64,000 bases of DNA from Dietzia timorensis (lineage in GTDB: Bacteria; Actinomycetota; Actinomycetes; Mycobacteriales; Mycobacteriaceae): the NCBI RefSeq assembly GCF_001659785.1, contig NZ_CP015961.1, positions 868,001 to 932,000 of the forward strand, written 5' to 3'. The notes under the pieces are model-generated. The model was not told where the DNA came from. It ran no database searches and saw nothing but the letters and a program-made list of their open reading frames with translations. A program made the position numbers and the translations under genes. This document shows, piece by piece, positions 31,313 to 40,195 of this stretch (positions are counted from its first letter, which is position 1; each line of letters begins with the position of its first letter).

Positions 31313-32494
31313 TCAACTCTGGGAGGGGAGGTGGTCGAGCCCACCGGCGCTTCCTGTGACATCTGGACCGTCCACACTTCCGGTGGGGAGCCCTGGTTCG
31401 AAATTCTTGTTGCAGTGCGATAGCGCGGACGAGATCGAGTTGACCACGGGTTTCGGTTGGCCCGACCGAGTGAGAAGGCCGAAGTAGCCCTCCCGATCGA
31501 GAGAGCCCTGTCCGGTATCTCGGAGCGTGTAGAGGAAGAGTGGACCCCACTGCTCGTCGTTGATCATCATGTCCATTGCCTCTTCGGTGATGGCAGCCTG
31601 CTGTGCTCGGCTCACGCTGTTGAGGCCGCCCGTTGGCGCGCCAAACTCCGTCGACCAGAACTGTTTATCACCGTCTCCGAAGTCGGCCATCATGGTGCGT
31701 ACGCGCTCCATCACGCGGAAGGAATTCCACTTCGAGTCGCTGCTCGGCAGGAGCGGATAGGAGTACGGGTGGACACCGATGGCGTCGGTGTAATTCTTCG
31801 CCCCCAACTCATAGAGGCGATGGATAAAGTCGAAGGCGTCCACGGTCGTCTCGGTGTTTGCGGCGGGCGCTGGGCCGCCATTCATCACCGTGGCCGAAGG
31901 GTCTTTGGCGTGAATGGCCACGTAAGCCCGCTTGAGGTATTCGAAATAGTCGTCCGCGGAGGGGCTTTGCCAGTAGTAATCGAGATTGGGCTCGTTCCAG
32001 ATTTCGTAGCCTTCGACCCTTGTGCCGTAGCGCTCGGCCACCGCTCCCGCGAATGCGCTGAATTCTTCGGCGTGCTCCGGCACGTCCGCCCGGTCGACCC
32101 AGGTCGGCTCCGTATTGAGCAAGAGCATTGGCGTGATCCCGGCATCGATGACTGCGTTCACCCGCTCGTCGAGCGCTTTCCAATCGTAGTGGCCGGGCGT
32201 GTGCTCGACTTCGCGCCAGTTCGCACCGAGCCGGTAGCGATCAGTGCCCACGCTAGCCGCGAGCTCCATGTCCGCTCGAAAATCCTCGACGGGCACGTGC
32301 TCCATGATCGGGTGTCCGGCAACGCCGACGCCCTGGCATTTTGCGCCGAGATCGATTTTCTCCGCCATTAGATCGGGCTGCCGTGCCGGATTCTCGATCG
32401 CCACGGCGCCGGCGGTGATGACTGCGACCGTGAGGAATGCGCTGAGGAACTGCGCGGCTCCGGGGAGTTTGAGCGGACGACTATTTAGCGGCAT
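31313..32494 (-). CDS. Exported glycoside hydrolase, clan GH-A, paralogue
   Basis: 393 aa, closely similar in plan to the hydrolase at 28971-30083. A signal or anchor segment lies at about 13-33. Acid/base Glu168 in EIWNEPN and nucleophile Glu283 in TEFGAP are again 115 residues apart, and both proteins share HPYxYPxLPS, FLYTLRD and PKPVVN. The C-terminus has an extra 25-residue tail rich in Gly, Asp and Ser. It is the first gene of the five-gene reverse unit. ATG 32494 has a weak GGAA site. Confidence 0.87.
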   Translation of the reverse strand: MPLNSRPLKLPGAAQFLSAFLTVAVITAGAVAIENPARQPDLMAEKIDLGAKCQGVGVAGHPIMEHVPVEDFRADMELAASVGTDRYRLGANWREVEHTPGHYDWKALDERVNAVIDAGITPMLLLNTEPTWVDRADVPEHAEEFSAFAGAVAERYGTRVEGYEIWNEPNLDYYWQSPSADDYFEYLKRAYVAIHAKDPSATVMNGGPAPAANTETTVDAFDFIHRLYELGAKNYTDAIGVHPYSYPLLPSSDSKWNSFRVMERVRTMMADFGDGDKQFWSTEFGAPTGGLNSVSRAQQAAITEEAMDMMINDEQWGPLFLYTLRDTGQGSLDREGYFGLLTRSGQPKPVVNSISSALSHCNKNFEPGLPTGSVDGPDVTGSAGGLDHLPSQS

Positions 32495-32904
32495 CGAATT
32501 CCATTTCTGAGGTGAGCTAAATACCTGCGATGAATAGGTCGATATTCAGTTTAGGTTAGGTACAGAATGAAAGAAGTGTTTTCTCATGAGTCGCATTTCG
32601 TCGCGCCCGTAACTCTATGGTTGGCAATCAAATTCAATCTGAATTCATTCTGTTGTTGGCGTTAATTGGTGGAGAAAGGCGTTCCTTCGGGTGGCGTGGG
32701 GTAAGAACTTCCGAATTGGGGAAATGCTGACGGGGGATGCCGCCTCGCTCGGATTGGGCACTGGTGCGAAGCAAGCGAGTGGGTCGAATTTGGACGAACG
32801 CACTCTACTGCGTGAATCGTGCGGCTACTGTGTGCTGCGTAAACGTCGATTGCCGCCGCTCGGACAGGCCGGGCTCGTGGGTTCGGCCGGCGGGAGGAGA
32901 GTCA
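32495..32904. promoter_or_regulatory. Divergent region between hydrolase and lipase genes
   Basis: 410 bases, A/T-rich on the left half. TTAGGTTAG at 32551-32559 matches half of a DtxR/IdeR iron box but the second half is poor. Promoters for the reverse polysaccharide unit and the forward lipase must lie here; no box pair is decisive. The frame upstream of the lipase start is open from 32737 but reads as non-protein sequence. Confidence 0.4.
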
Positions 32905-34398
32905 GTGGGCGCAGTGAAGTCGTGGCAGTCGGGGGCTGGTGTCGGCAGTGGTTCGGTTCGAAAAGCATCACGCGGCCTTCGGAGGAGTCGTCGACAGTGT
33001 GCGTTGGGGATGACGGCGGTCTTGTTGTTCGCTGGGTCCGCCGTCATACCTCCAGTGGCGCAGTCGCAACCGGCGCCGTCCGGAAGCGCTGCTAACCACA
33101 CGAGTTCGTTGGGGCAGGCGGACGAACTGAGCAACATCGTCAATCCTGGTGACGATCGCTCGTTCTACGAGCTAGACCAGGCGGTGGATCTCGCCGCGGC
33201 GCAGCCGGGGGACGTGCTGCGACAGCGGGAGATTTCGCTTCATCTCGCGGGGCTTGCGACTCCGGTGAGGGTGACGCAGCTGCAGTACCGCACCACCGAT
33301 ACGCAGGGGCGCCCGGAATTCAACGTGACCTCGGTGCTGCATCCGACCGTGCCCGCCGACGGTCGGGTCGTCGCGTACCAGTCGGCGTACGACTCGCTCA
33401 ACGCAGAGGACGGACCCTCGCGCTCGTTGGCCGGAAACTTCTCGTTGGGAGGCGGTATCGCCACGGCCGAGACGGCGGTGATGTTGCCGATCCTGCAATC
33501 GGGAGCGAGTGTGGTGATGGCCGACACCGAGGGGGTGGACGCGAATTTCGCCGCGGGACCCGAATACGGAATGGCGACGATCGACTCGCTGCGCGCGGCG
33601 AAGAACGCCGAGGCAGGGGGAGTGCGGGCGGACTCGCCGGTCGCGATGATCGGCTACTCCGGCGGCGCGATCGCGACGAACTGGGCATCGATACTGATGA
33701 ACACCTACGCGCCCGAACTTCGCCCCGATATCGTCGGCGCGGCCCAGGGTGGCCTGCTGGTGAACCCGCTGAACAACCTCACCTATGCGATCGAGGGGCC
33801 GCTGTGGTCCGGCGTGGTGATGATGGCGATACTCGGCCTGGCGCGCGCCTACGAAGTCGATGTCGATCCCTATCTCACCGATACCGGGAAGTACTTCGCG
33901 GACGAGATGGAAAAGGCGTCGATCACCGATGGGTTCGGGCGCCTGGCAGGCATGTCCTGGGAGGACATCGTCAAGCCCGAATATCCTTCGCCGCTCGACG
34001 TTCCGCCGATCAAAGAGATCGTCGAGAAGGTGAACATGGGCACGGCGCCGGTCCCCGATATTCCTATGCTGCTCGTTCAGGGCGGAGGCGGCTACATCGA
34101 GCTGACTCCGCCGGGCGGGGAGAACACCGGCGCCGGCGACGGCGTGATGGTTGCGGGCGACGTGCGCGCTCTGGCACACCGCTATTGCGAGGCCGGAACC
34201 CCGATCGTGTACCGCGAGTACCCGATCGCGAGCCACGTGATGGCGGGTATCCCCTACGCGCTCGAGACGGTCGGATGGGTCAACGACCGCTTCGCCGGCA
34301 AGCCCGCGCCGAACAACTGTGGCACCTACCCGGCGGGCAACGATCTCACTCGCGGCGGGCAGGGCGGAACGTTTCCGGTGCCGATCTCGCAGTCCTGA
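32905..34398 (+). CDS. Exported lipase (LIP secretory lipase family)
   Basis: 497 aa alpha/beta hydrolase of the secretory lipase family common in mycolic-acid bacteria. The nucleophile elbow is GYSGGAIAT (Ser252), followed by a cap region and the late His in IASHVMAGI. The N-terminus carries GLRRSRRQCALGM then a hydrophobic stretch VLLFAGSAVI and VAQSQPAP, a signal peptide with a twin-Arg-like motif. GTG 32905 has GGAGGAG at ideal spacing; the frame is open from 32737. Likely hydrolyses triacylglycerols or other esters outside the cell. A pair of inverted 10-base elements lies inside the signal-peptide code (33010-33047). Confidence 0.88.
   Translation: MGAVKSWQSGAGVGSGSVRKASRGLRRSRRQCALGMTAVLLFAGSAVIPPVAQSQPAPSGSAANHTSSLGQADELSNIVNPGDDRSFYELDQAVDLAAAQPGDVLRQREISLHLAGLATPVRVTQLQYRTTDTQGRPEFNVTSVLHPTVPADGRVVAYQSAYDSLNAEDGPSRSLAGNFSLGGGIATAETAVMLPILQSGASVVMADTEGVDANFAAGPEYGMATIDSLRAAKNAEAGGVRADSPVAMIGYSGGAIATNWASILMNTYAPELRPDIVGAAQGGLLVNPLNNLTYAIEGPLWSGVVMMAILGLARAYEVDVDPYLTDTGKYFADEMEKASITDGFGRLAGMSWEDIVKPEYPSPLDVPPIKEIVEKVNMGTAPVPDIPMLLVQGGGGYIELTPPGGENTGAGDGVMVAGDVRALAHRYCEAGTPIVYREYPIASHVMAGIPYALETVGWVNDRFAGKPAPNNCGTYPAGNDLTRGGQGGTFPVPISQS
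33010..33047. repeat. Inverted pair of ATGACGGCGG elements inside the lipase signal-peptide code
   Basis: ATGACGGCGG at 33010-33019 and its complement CCGCCGTCAT at 33038-33047, with an 18-base spacer. The first copy encodes Met-Thr-Ala, the second Ser-Ala-Val-Ile, so the protein does not require the symmetry. Confidence 0.7.
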
Positions 34399-34402
34399 CA
34401 GT

Positions 34403-34807
34403 TCAGGCCGGCATGATCTCCGAACGAATGAGGAACCGTTTTCCCTCGGGCGATTCGAGCGAGAAACCGCCGCCGCGCCCATCCACCACGTCGACCGTGA
34501 TGTGGGTGTGTTTCCACAGCTCGAACTGTTCGCGGCTCATCCAGAAATCGAGTTCGGCGACGTCATCCGGCAAATCGGGCAGGGTAAAGGTTCCCAGCAG
34601 GATGTCGGAGTCCCCGGTGCGGAACTCGCCTTGCGGATAGCACATCGGGGATGAGCCGTCGCAGCAGCCTCCGGACTGGTGGAACATGAGCTGCCCGTTG
34701 CGGTTCGCGAGTTTCTGCAGCAGTTCGATGGCCGCGGGCGTGAGGCCCACGCGGCTCGTGGATTCGCCCTCGATGGTGGGTGTGGACGCTAGTGACGAAG
34801 TGGTCAT
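34403..34807 (-). CDS. DUF779 protein linked to acetaldehyde dehydrogenase
   Basis: 134 aa DUF779 protein. It contains LMFHQSGGCCDGSSPMC, a conserved block with paired Cys that may bind a metal, and FWMSREQFELWKHTHI. Its function is unknown to me, but the family is commonly encoded beside acetaldehyde or aldehyde dehydrogenase genes, as here. ATG 34807 has a near-perfect AGGAGG site. It follows the dehydrogenase by 116 bases, which contain a hairpin, and ends four bases from the convergent lipase stop. Confidence 0.87.
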   Translation of the reverse strand: MTTSSLASTPTIEGESTSRVGLTPAAIELLQKLANRNGQLMFHQSGGCCDGSSPMCYPQGEFRTGDSDILLGTFTLPDLPDDVAELDFWMSREQFELWKHTHITVDVVDGRGGGFSLESPEGKRFLIRSEIMPA

Positions 34808-34860
34808 GGCGCACCTCCTGGTGTGTAGTCCATTCTCGCGTCAGACGGGGGAGAAGACAA

Positions 34861-34896
34861 TGGTGGGGCGCCCGGCGCTCGCCGAACACCCCACCA
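34861..34896 (-). terminator. Hairpin between the aldehyde dehydrogenase and DUF779 genes
   Basis: TGGTGGGG (34861-34868) pairs with CCCCACCA (34889-34896) across a GC-rich 20-base loop. Between two co-directional genes it could partly terminate or set the 3' end of the upstream message. Confidence 0.5.
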
Positions 34897-34923
34897 CAGT
34901 CGTGCGTACTTCCGCTTGCGGCC

Positions 34924-36447
34924 CTAGAAGAAGCCCATCTTGGACGGATCGTACGAGACGAGAAGGTTCTTCGTCTGCTGGTAGTGGTCGAGCATCATGA
35001 GGTGGTTCTCGCGGCCGATGCCCGAGCTCTTGTAGCCACCAAACGCGGCGTGCGCCGGGTAGTTGTGATAGTTGTTCACCCACACTCGGCCGGACTGGAT
35101 CTCGCGGCCGGCACGGTAGGCAACGTTCCCGTCGCGCGACCACACGCCGGCGCCGAGACCGTAGAGGGTGTCGTTCGCGGTCTTCATCGCGTCGGCGTAG
35201 TCGTTGAACCGCGCCACCGAGACGACGGGGCCGAAGATCTCCTCCTGGAAGATGCGCATCGAATTGTCGCCCTCGAAGATCGTCGGTTCGACGTAGAAGC
35301 CGCCGGACAGGTCGCCGCCGAGGTCGGCCTGCTTGCCGCCCGTACGCACCTTTGCGCCCTCCTGCTTGCCGATGTCGATGTAGCTGAGGATCTTTTGCAG
35401 CTGGTCGTTCGAGGCCTGCGCGCCCATCATGACGTCGGTGTCGAGAGGGTTACCGGTCTTGATCGCCTGCGTGCGGGCGGTCACCGTGTCCATGAATGGG
35501 TCGTAGATGGAGTCCTGCACGAGCGCGCGCGAGGGGCAGGTGCAGACCTCGCCCTGGTTGAGCGCGAACATCGTGAAGCCCTCTTGCGCCTTGTCCCAGA
35601 ACGCGTCGTCTTCGCTCATCACATCGGAGAAGAAGATGTTCGGGCTCTTGCCGCCGAGCTCGAGGGTCACAGGAATGAGGTTCTCGGACGCGTACTGCAT
35701 GATGAGGCGTCCCGTGGTCGTCTCGCCGGTAAAGGCGATCTTGCGGATCCGCTTGTTCGCCGCGAGCGGCTTGCCCGCCTCGACGCCGAAACCGTTGACC
35801 ACGTTGACCACGCCCGGCGGAAGCAGGTCTCCGATGATCTCCATGAGCACCATGATCGACGCCGGCGTCTGCTCGGCGGGCTTGAGCACCACGCAGTTGC
35901 CCGCGGCGAGCGCCGGGGCGAGCTTCCAGATGCCCATGAGCAGCGGGAAGTTCCACGGGATGATCTGCCCGACGACCCCGAGCGGCTCGTGGAAGTGGTA
36001 GGCGATCAGGTCCTCGTTGATCTGCGACAGGTGCCCCTCCTGCGCCCGGATCGCGCCGGCGAAGTAGCGGAAGTGATCGATGCCGAGCGGAATGTCGGCG
36101 TTGAGCGGCTCGCGAATCGCCTTGCCGTTGTCCCAGCTCTCGGCGACGGCGATCTTCTCGAGGTTCTCCTCGATGCGGTCGGCGATCTTGTTGAGGATCA
36201 CCGCGCGCTCCGCGGGGCTCGTCGTGTTCCACTTCGGTGCCGCGGCCCATGCCGCGTCGAGCGCCGCCTCGATATCGTCCGCAGTGCCGCGCGCGATCTC
36301 GCAGAACACCTTGCCGTTGATGGGGGAGACGTTCTCGAAGTACTCGCCCTTGATCGGGGCGACCCACTCGCCACCGATGTAGTGGTCGTAGCGCTCCTTG
36401 AAATCGACAAGCGCGCCTTCGGTTCCCGGGTTCGCGTACACCGTCAT
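34924..36447 (-). CDS. NAD-dependent (acet)aldehyde dehydrogenase
   Basis: 507 aa aldehyde dehydrogenase. Catalytic Cys302 lies in GEVCTCPSR, and the preceding Glu in [11 protein letters not shown] is present, as is the NAD-binding FTGETTTGR loop. Similarity to ExaC/Ald-type enzymes and the DUF779 neighbour suggest acetaldehyde to acetate oxidation during ethanol use. ATG 36447 has GGAG. A GAF-domain regulator lies upstream in the same direction, with 129 bases of regulatory sequence between them. Confidence 0.94.
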   Translation of the reverse strand: MTVYANPGTEGALVDFKERYDHYIGGEWVAPIKGEYFENVSPINGKVFCEIARGTADDIEAALDAAWAAAPKWNTTSPAERAVILNKIADRIEENLEKIAVAESWDNGKAIREPLNADIPLGIDHFRYFAGAIRAQEGHLSQINEDLIAYHFHEPLGVVGQIIPWNFPLLMGIWKLAPALAAGNCVVLKPAEQTPASIMVLMEIIGDLLPPGVVNVVNGFGVEAGKPLAANKRIRKIAFTGETTTGRLIMQYASENLIPVTLELGGKSPNIFFSDVMSEDDAFWDKAQEGFTMFALNQGEVCTCPSRALVQDSIYDPFMDTVTARTQAIKTGNPLDTDVMMGAQASNDQLQKILSYIDIGKQEGAKVRTGGKQADLGGDLSGGFYVEPTIFEGDNSMRIFQEEIFGPVVSVARFNDYADAMKTANDTLYGLGAGVWSRDGNVAYRAGREIQSGRVWVNNYHNYPAHAAFGGYKSSGIGRENHLMMLDHYQQTKNLLVSYDPSKMGFF

Positions 36448-36576
36448 GGTGGACTCCTTTCATTGCAGATCAACCAGGTGGTTGTTAACCAATGCGGTTG
36501 CCTGCGAATGTAATCTGCGTCACGTTGCAACAACGTTGCACGACGGCGGAGATGCCGGACCGGTGTGAGCGTGCGG
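36448..36576 (-). promoter_or_regulatory. Promoter/operator region of the aldehyde dehydrogenase gene
   Basis: Contains CGTTGCA twice in direct repeat (in ACGTTGCAACAACGTTGCAC, about 36521-36540) and an imperfect palindrome GGTTGTTAACC (about 36479-36489). These are plausible binding sites for the adjacent GAF regulator; no consensus is known to me. Confidence 0.45.
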
Positions 36577-37701
36577 CTACGCGATGTCGCTGCTCCGGAG
36601 CGTTTCCAGGTGGGCGACAATGACCGAGCGCTGCGCCGATCGCGGAGGAAGAACCTGCAGGGCGACCTGCCACGGATCGGGGTCGGCCTCGACCTCCGGG
36701 AGCTCGAGGTAGCGCAGGAGGGTATCGGGGTTCGCGTCGGACAACATGGCCTCGCGGAGGGCGAGGGAGGCGCTTTGCAGCATTGCCGAGACGCGGTCGG
36801 ATTCGGCGGCCGCCGCCGATTCCCCGCGGTAGAGGTCGAGCGCGAGATCGTATTCGCCTCGGCCGACGTGTTCGACGACCTCGAGCGCGTCGATCGCGAG
36901 CGGCTCGGTGAGCCGGTAGGGCCGGCCCGCGAGCTGCGGAGCGCCGGGAATTGATTCGAGAAGCCGCTTGAGTCGGAGCAGCTCCACGCGGACGGTGGCC
37001 GCGGCCGTCTGCTCGGGGTAGATGAGCGCGCCTATCTCCCCGGCGGTAAGCCCGCCTGGTTCGGTGGCGAGGACCGTGAGGAGCTCGGTGTGCCGCGTCG
37101 TCAGCGGAGTCGAGGTGCCGCCCGCCTCCAGGCACGGCCGCCCCCGGTGGACGAGGCGCAAAGTCGGTAGTGACGGCGGGGTTCGTGAGGCGTCCAGGGC
37201 GGACGCATCGCGCATCTGGATGCTCAATTCGCGCGCGGCGGCCGCGGCTGTCGCACGGACGAGCGCCAGGCAGCGCGGGTCGCCGGCGGCGTCGCCGCCG
37301 GTGACGTCGAGCGCTCCGAGGATCGCGCCCGTCGACGGGTGGACGAGCGGCGCGGCGGAGCAACTGAACGCGTGGACCTCCGGGCGCGTATGTTCCTCGC
37401 GCCTGACCGAGAGCGCGGATCCGCGAAGCAATGCCGTCCCCGGGGCGTTGGTGCCTTTCTGGGCCTGCGACCAGTTCTCGCCGACTGCGAAACCAATCTC
37501 CTCGATGCGCGACTGCGCGCGTCGGTCGCCGCCGATGTGGCGCAGGTGGCCGGTGTCGTCGGCGAGCGCGACGACGAGACCGTCGTCCGAGGCCGTGGGT
37601 ATGAGCAGGTCATTGACGAGGCCGACGACGGTCTCGACCGGCGTGCCGGCGTGCTGCTCCGGGGCCGCGGGTGTTGTCCGCGCCTGCCGCTGCTGGGACA
37701 C
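36577..37701 (-). CDS. GAF-domain transcriptional regulator of the aldehyde dehydrogenase cluster
   Basis: 374 aa. The N-terminal half resembles AcoR-type GAF sensors (IGFAVGENWSQAQKGTNAPG, then VHAFSCSAAPLVHPSTG and ILGALDVTG), and the C-terminal half holds a winged-helix-like region TTRHTELLTVLATEPGGLTAGEIGALIY in two parts. It lacks the AAA+ sigma-54 domain of AcoR, as is usual in actinobacterial relatives. It probably activates the aldehyde dehydrogenase in response to a small molecule. GTG 37701 has GGGAGGATGC immediately upstream. Confidence 0.82.
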   Translation of the reverse strand: MSQQRQARTTPAAPEQHAGTPVETVVGLVNDLLIPTASDDGLVVALADDTGHLRHIGGDRRAQSRIEEIGFAVGENWSQAQKGTNAPGTALLRGSALSVRREEHTRPEVHAFSCSAAPLVHPSTGAILGALDVTGGDAAGDPRCLALVRATAAAAARELSIQMRDASALDASRTPPSLPTLRLVHRGRPCLEAGGTSTPLTTRHTELLTVLATEPGGLTAGEIGALIYPEQTAAATVRVELLRLKRLLESIPGAPQLAGRPYRLTEPLAIDALEVVEHVGRGEYDLALDLYRGESAAAAESDRVSAMLQSASLALREAMLSDANPDTLLRYLELPEVEADPDPWQVALQVLPPRSAQRSVIVAHLETLRSSDIA

Positions 37702-38075
37702 GCATCCTCCCGCCCGTGTATGAACTGGTGATTCAGCTCACAGTATAGGCGCGATCGTGCGAACGTCCAGGCCCGAGCGTGTGTGAGATCGGTGATCAAT
37801 GCCAGACGGTTGCGGCGCTACGTCTGTCGCACTTCGCGTCGGACGGCAGCCCTGAGGGAGAAATCACCGTGTCCGGCCGGAAACACACACGCTGGAGTGT
37901 GTGTTTCCGGCCAGGCGTGGTGTTTCGCGGCAGCGCGTACCGTTGAAGGGCGCGAGCGCCCGCATGCGGTCCTGGCGAACGGCGAGCTTCACCCACCTCT
38001 TGGCCGCTAGGGACGGATGCTCTCGTTGTACAACGATGCCCTCGTTCCCCGCGGCCGAAGGCTGCTGCCGCTGGT
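37702..38075. other. Gap between the GAF regulator and the C-S lyase gene
   Basis: 374 bases without a credible gene. It holds the regulator's promoter on the reverse strand (a TATACT box at about 37741-37746), the strong hairpin at 37875-37912, and a GC-rich stretch with a GTTGTACAAC palindrome at about 38025-38034. I see no tRNA. Confidence 0.5.
37875..37912. terminator. Long perfect hairpin terminator
   Basis: A 16-base perfect stem (37875-37890 with 37897-37912, GGCCGGAAACACACAC) and six-base loop, downstream of the reverse C-S lyase gene. No T run follows, but the symmetry and position favour termination. Confidence 0.72.
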
Positions 38076-39215
38076 TCAGTCGGCCTTCGCGGCCACCACC
38101 CGGCCGACTCGCTCGAACGCCTCGGTGAGAACTGCAGGGTTGCAGGCGAAATTGACTCGGAAGTGTCCTTCTCCACCCGGGCCGAAGGCGATGCCGGGAC
38201 TGAAGGCGACCTTCGCTTCGGAGAGGAAGACCTTTGCGGGGTTGTCCCCGAGTTCGGGGTAGGCGGAGGCGTCGATCCACGCGATGTACGTCGACTCCGG
38301 GCGCACCATCGTGGCCTTCGGCAGGTGCTCGGCGAGCAGCTGCTCGAGCAGGTCGACGTTCTCGTCGAGCGCCGCCATGAGCTGCTCCCGCCACGGCTCA
38401 CCCTCGGTGAGCGCGACCCTGGCCGCCAGGGAACCGAGGTGGCCGGCGGCGCCGGCGAGATACGGCGGGAGCGTGTACTGGGCGCGGTTGCCGGTGATGA
38501 CGAAGGCGCACTTGAGGCCGGCGAGATTCCAGGTCTTCGACGCCGAGGAGATCGCGAAACCGACCTTGCGCGCGGTATTCGAGGCGGCGAGGAAGCTGCG
38601 GAATTCGTGGCCCGGCAGGGCCATGGGGGCCCAGATTTCGTCCGACACCACGATCGCGCCGTAGGAATCGGCGAGCTCTGCGAGCGCGGCGAGTTCGGAC
38701 TGCGGGTGGATGCGGCCGGTCGGGTTGTGCGGGTGGCACAGCAACACCGCCCGCGCCCCGGCGGCGAGCTCGGCTTCGATCGCCGGGAGGTTGATGCCGC
38801 CGTCCTCGGCGAACGGCACGGGCGCCGGCTCGTGACCGGCACGGCGGATCCATCCCGGGAACGGCATGTAGACGGGAACGTGGTGAACCACCCGTCCTCC
38901 GCTCGGTACGAACTCGGCCAAAGCCGCGCGGACGCCGACTCCGACGTCATATACGGGCATGACGTCGCCGGGCGCGGATTCGACGCCATAGCGGGTGTAG
39001 TACTGCGAGACGATATCGCGCAGGCCATCGGCATCCGCGGAGTAACCGGTATCCCCGTCCGCGACGGCCGCGGCGAGGCGCTCGGCGATCGGCGGTGCGA
39101 GCGCGACGTCGGACTCGGCGACGAACAGCGGCAGCACGTCCTCGGGGTAGGAGACCCATTTCTCGCTGCGGCGGGCACGGAGCGCGGAGAGTTCGAGATC
39201 TAGGGGGAAGCTCAT
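38076..39215 (-). CDS. MalY/PatB-type cystathionine beta-lyase (PLP C-S lyase)
   Basis: 379 aa fold-type I PLP enzyme. PLF-VAESDVALAPPI at the N-terminus, CHPHNPTGR for cofactor binding, and SSASKTWNLAGLKC with the Schiff-base Lys define the MalY/PatB group, which cleaves C-S bonds of cystathionine or cysteine conjugates to pyruvate, ammonia and thiol. It is the likely functional equivalent of corynebacterial AecD. No operon partner is tight; the membrane protein gene upstream ends 20 bases away. The ribosome site before ATG 39215 is weak. Confidence 0.91.
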   Translation of the reverse strand: MSFPLDLELSALRARRSEKWVSYPEDVLPLFVAESDVALAPPIAERLAAAVADGDTGYSADADGLRDIVSQYYTRYGVESAPGDVMPVYDVGVGVRAALAEFVPSGGRVVHHVPVYMPFPGWIRRAGHEPAPVPFAEDGGINLPAIEAELAAGARAVLLCHPHNPTGRIHPQSELAALAELADSYGAIVVSDEIWAPMALPGHEFRSFLAASNTARKVGFAISSASKTWNLAGLKCAFVITGNRAQYTLPPYLAGAAGHLGSLAARVALTEGEPWREQLMAALDENVDLLEQLLAEHLPKATMVRPESTYIAWIDASAYPELGDNPAKVFLSEAKVAFSPGIAFGPGGEGHFRVNFACNPAVLTEAFERVGRVVAAKAD

Positions 39216-39235
39216 TGGCCTAGCTTATCGCGGTG

Positions 39236-40195
39236 CTAGTGCGTTGCCTCGGAGTCCTCGTGGCCGCCGAAGGGGAGGAGGTGGATGACGGTCGCGAGGA
39301 ACGCGCCCCACACGGAGCCGACGAGGAACGCGCACAGCGTCTCCACGCACCACGCGAGCGCGCCGCCCACCCCGGCGAGCCCGGCGACGGGGTCGGCAAT
39401 CGCGGCGATGAGATCGTGTGGTCCGTGCCAGCCGAGCTCGCCGATGCCTTCGATGATGATGTGGCCGCCGACCCAGGTCATCGCGAACGTGCCGACCACC
39501 GACAACGTCGACAAGACGAATGGCATCGCCTTGACCAGGCCCTGGCCCAGCTTCTTGACGCCGGCGGAATCGCGTTTCGCGAGCGCGAGGCCGATATCGT
39601 CCATCTTGACGATGAGCGCGACCACGCCATAAACGACGAGCGTGATGAGGATGCCGACGACGAACAAGACCGCAGCCTGCATCCACACGCTCTGCTCGGC
39701 CACCTCGTTCAGCGAGATGATCATGATCTCCGCCGAGAGGATGAGGTCGGTGCGGATCGCCCCGGACACCACCTTCTTCTCGGCGTCCTCGCCCTGGCGC
39801 ACGGCGGGCTCGGCGGGCTCTTCGGATTCGCCCGATTTCCGCCGCACCATGTCGAGGAGTTTCTCGGCGCCCTCGAAACACAAATATGAGCCGCCGAGCA
39901 TGAGGATCGGCGTGATGGCCCACGGCGCGAATGCGCTGAGCAGAAGCGCAATCGGCAGGATGATGAGGAGCTTGTTGCGCAGCGAGCCGATGGTGATCCG
40001 GCGGATCATCGGCAGCTCGCGAGAGGAGTCGACGCCCTCGAGATACTGCGGGGTGACCGCGGTGTCGTCGACCACGACGCCCGCCGCCTTGACGCTGGTG
40101 CGGCCCGCGGCGGCTGCGACGTCGTCGATGCTCGCCGCCGACATCCGCGCGAGAACCGCGATATCGTCGAGCAGGGCTACGAGGCCACCGGCCAT
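39236..40195 (-). CDS. DUF808 family membrane protein (YedI-like)
   Basis: 319 aa with about five to seven hydrophobic segments. The N-terminus AGGLVALLDDIAVLARMSA and the block AAAGRTSVKAAGVVVDDTAVTP read in two parts are diagnostic of DUF808/YedI. The function is unknown; the family is found widely as an inner-membrane protein. ATG 40195 has AGGAG. It is probably co-transcribed with the C-S lyase gene 20 bases downstream, which may be coincidence. Confidence 0.88.
   Translation of the reverse strand: MAGGLVALLDDIAVLARMSAASIDDVAAAAGRTSVKAAGVVVDDTAVTPQYLEGVDSSRELPMIRRITIGSLRNKLLIILPIALLLSAFAPWAITPILMLGGSYLCFEGAEKLLDMVRRKSGESEEPAEPAVRQGEDAEKKVVSGAIRTDLILSAEIMIISLNEVAEQSVWMQAAVLFVVGILITLVVYGVVALIVKMDDIGLALAKRDSAGVKKLGQGLVKAMPFVLSTLSVVGTFAMTWVGGHIIIEGIGELGWHGPHDLIAAIADPVAGLAGVGGALAWCVETLCAFLVGSVWGAFLATVIHLLPFGGHEDSEATH

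Noticed and set aside
32551-32559. DtxR/IdeR iron box upstream of the hydrolase
   Set aside because: Only the left half (TTAGGTTAG) fits; the right half is poor, so it is likely chance.
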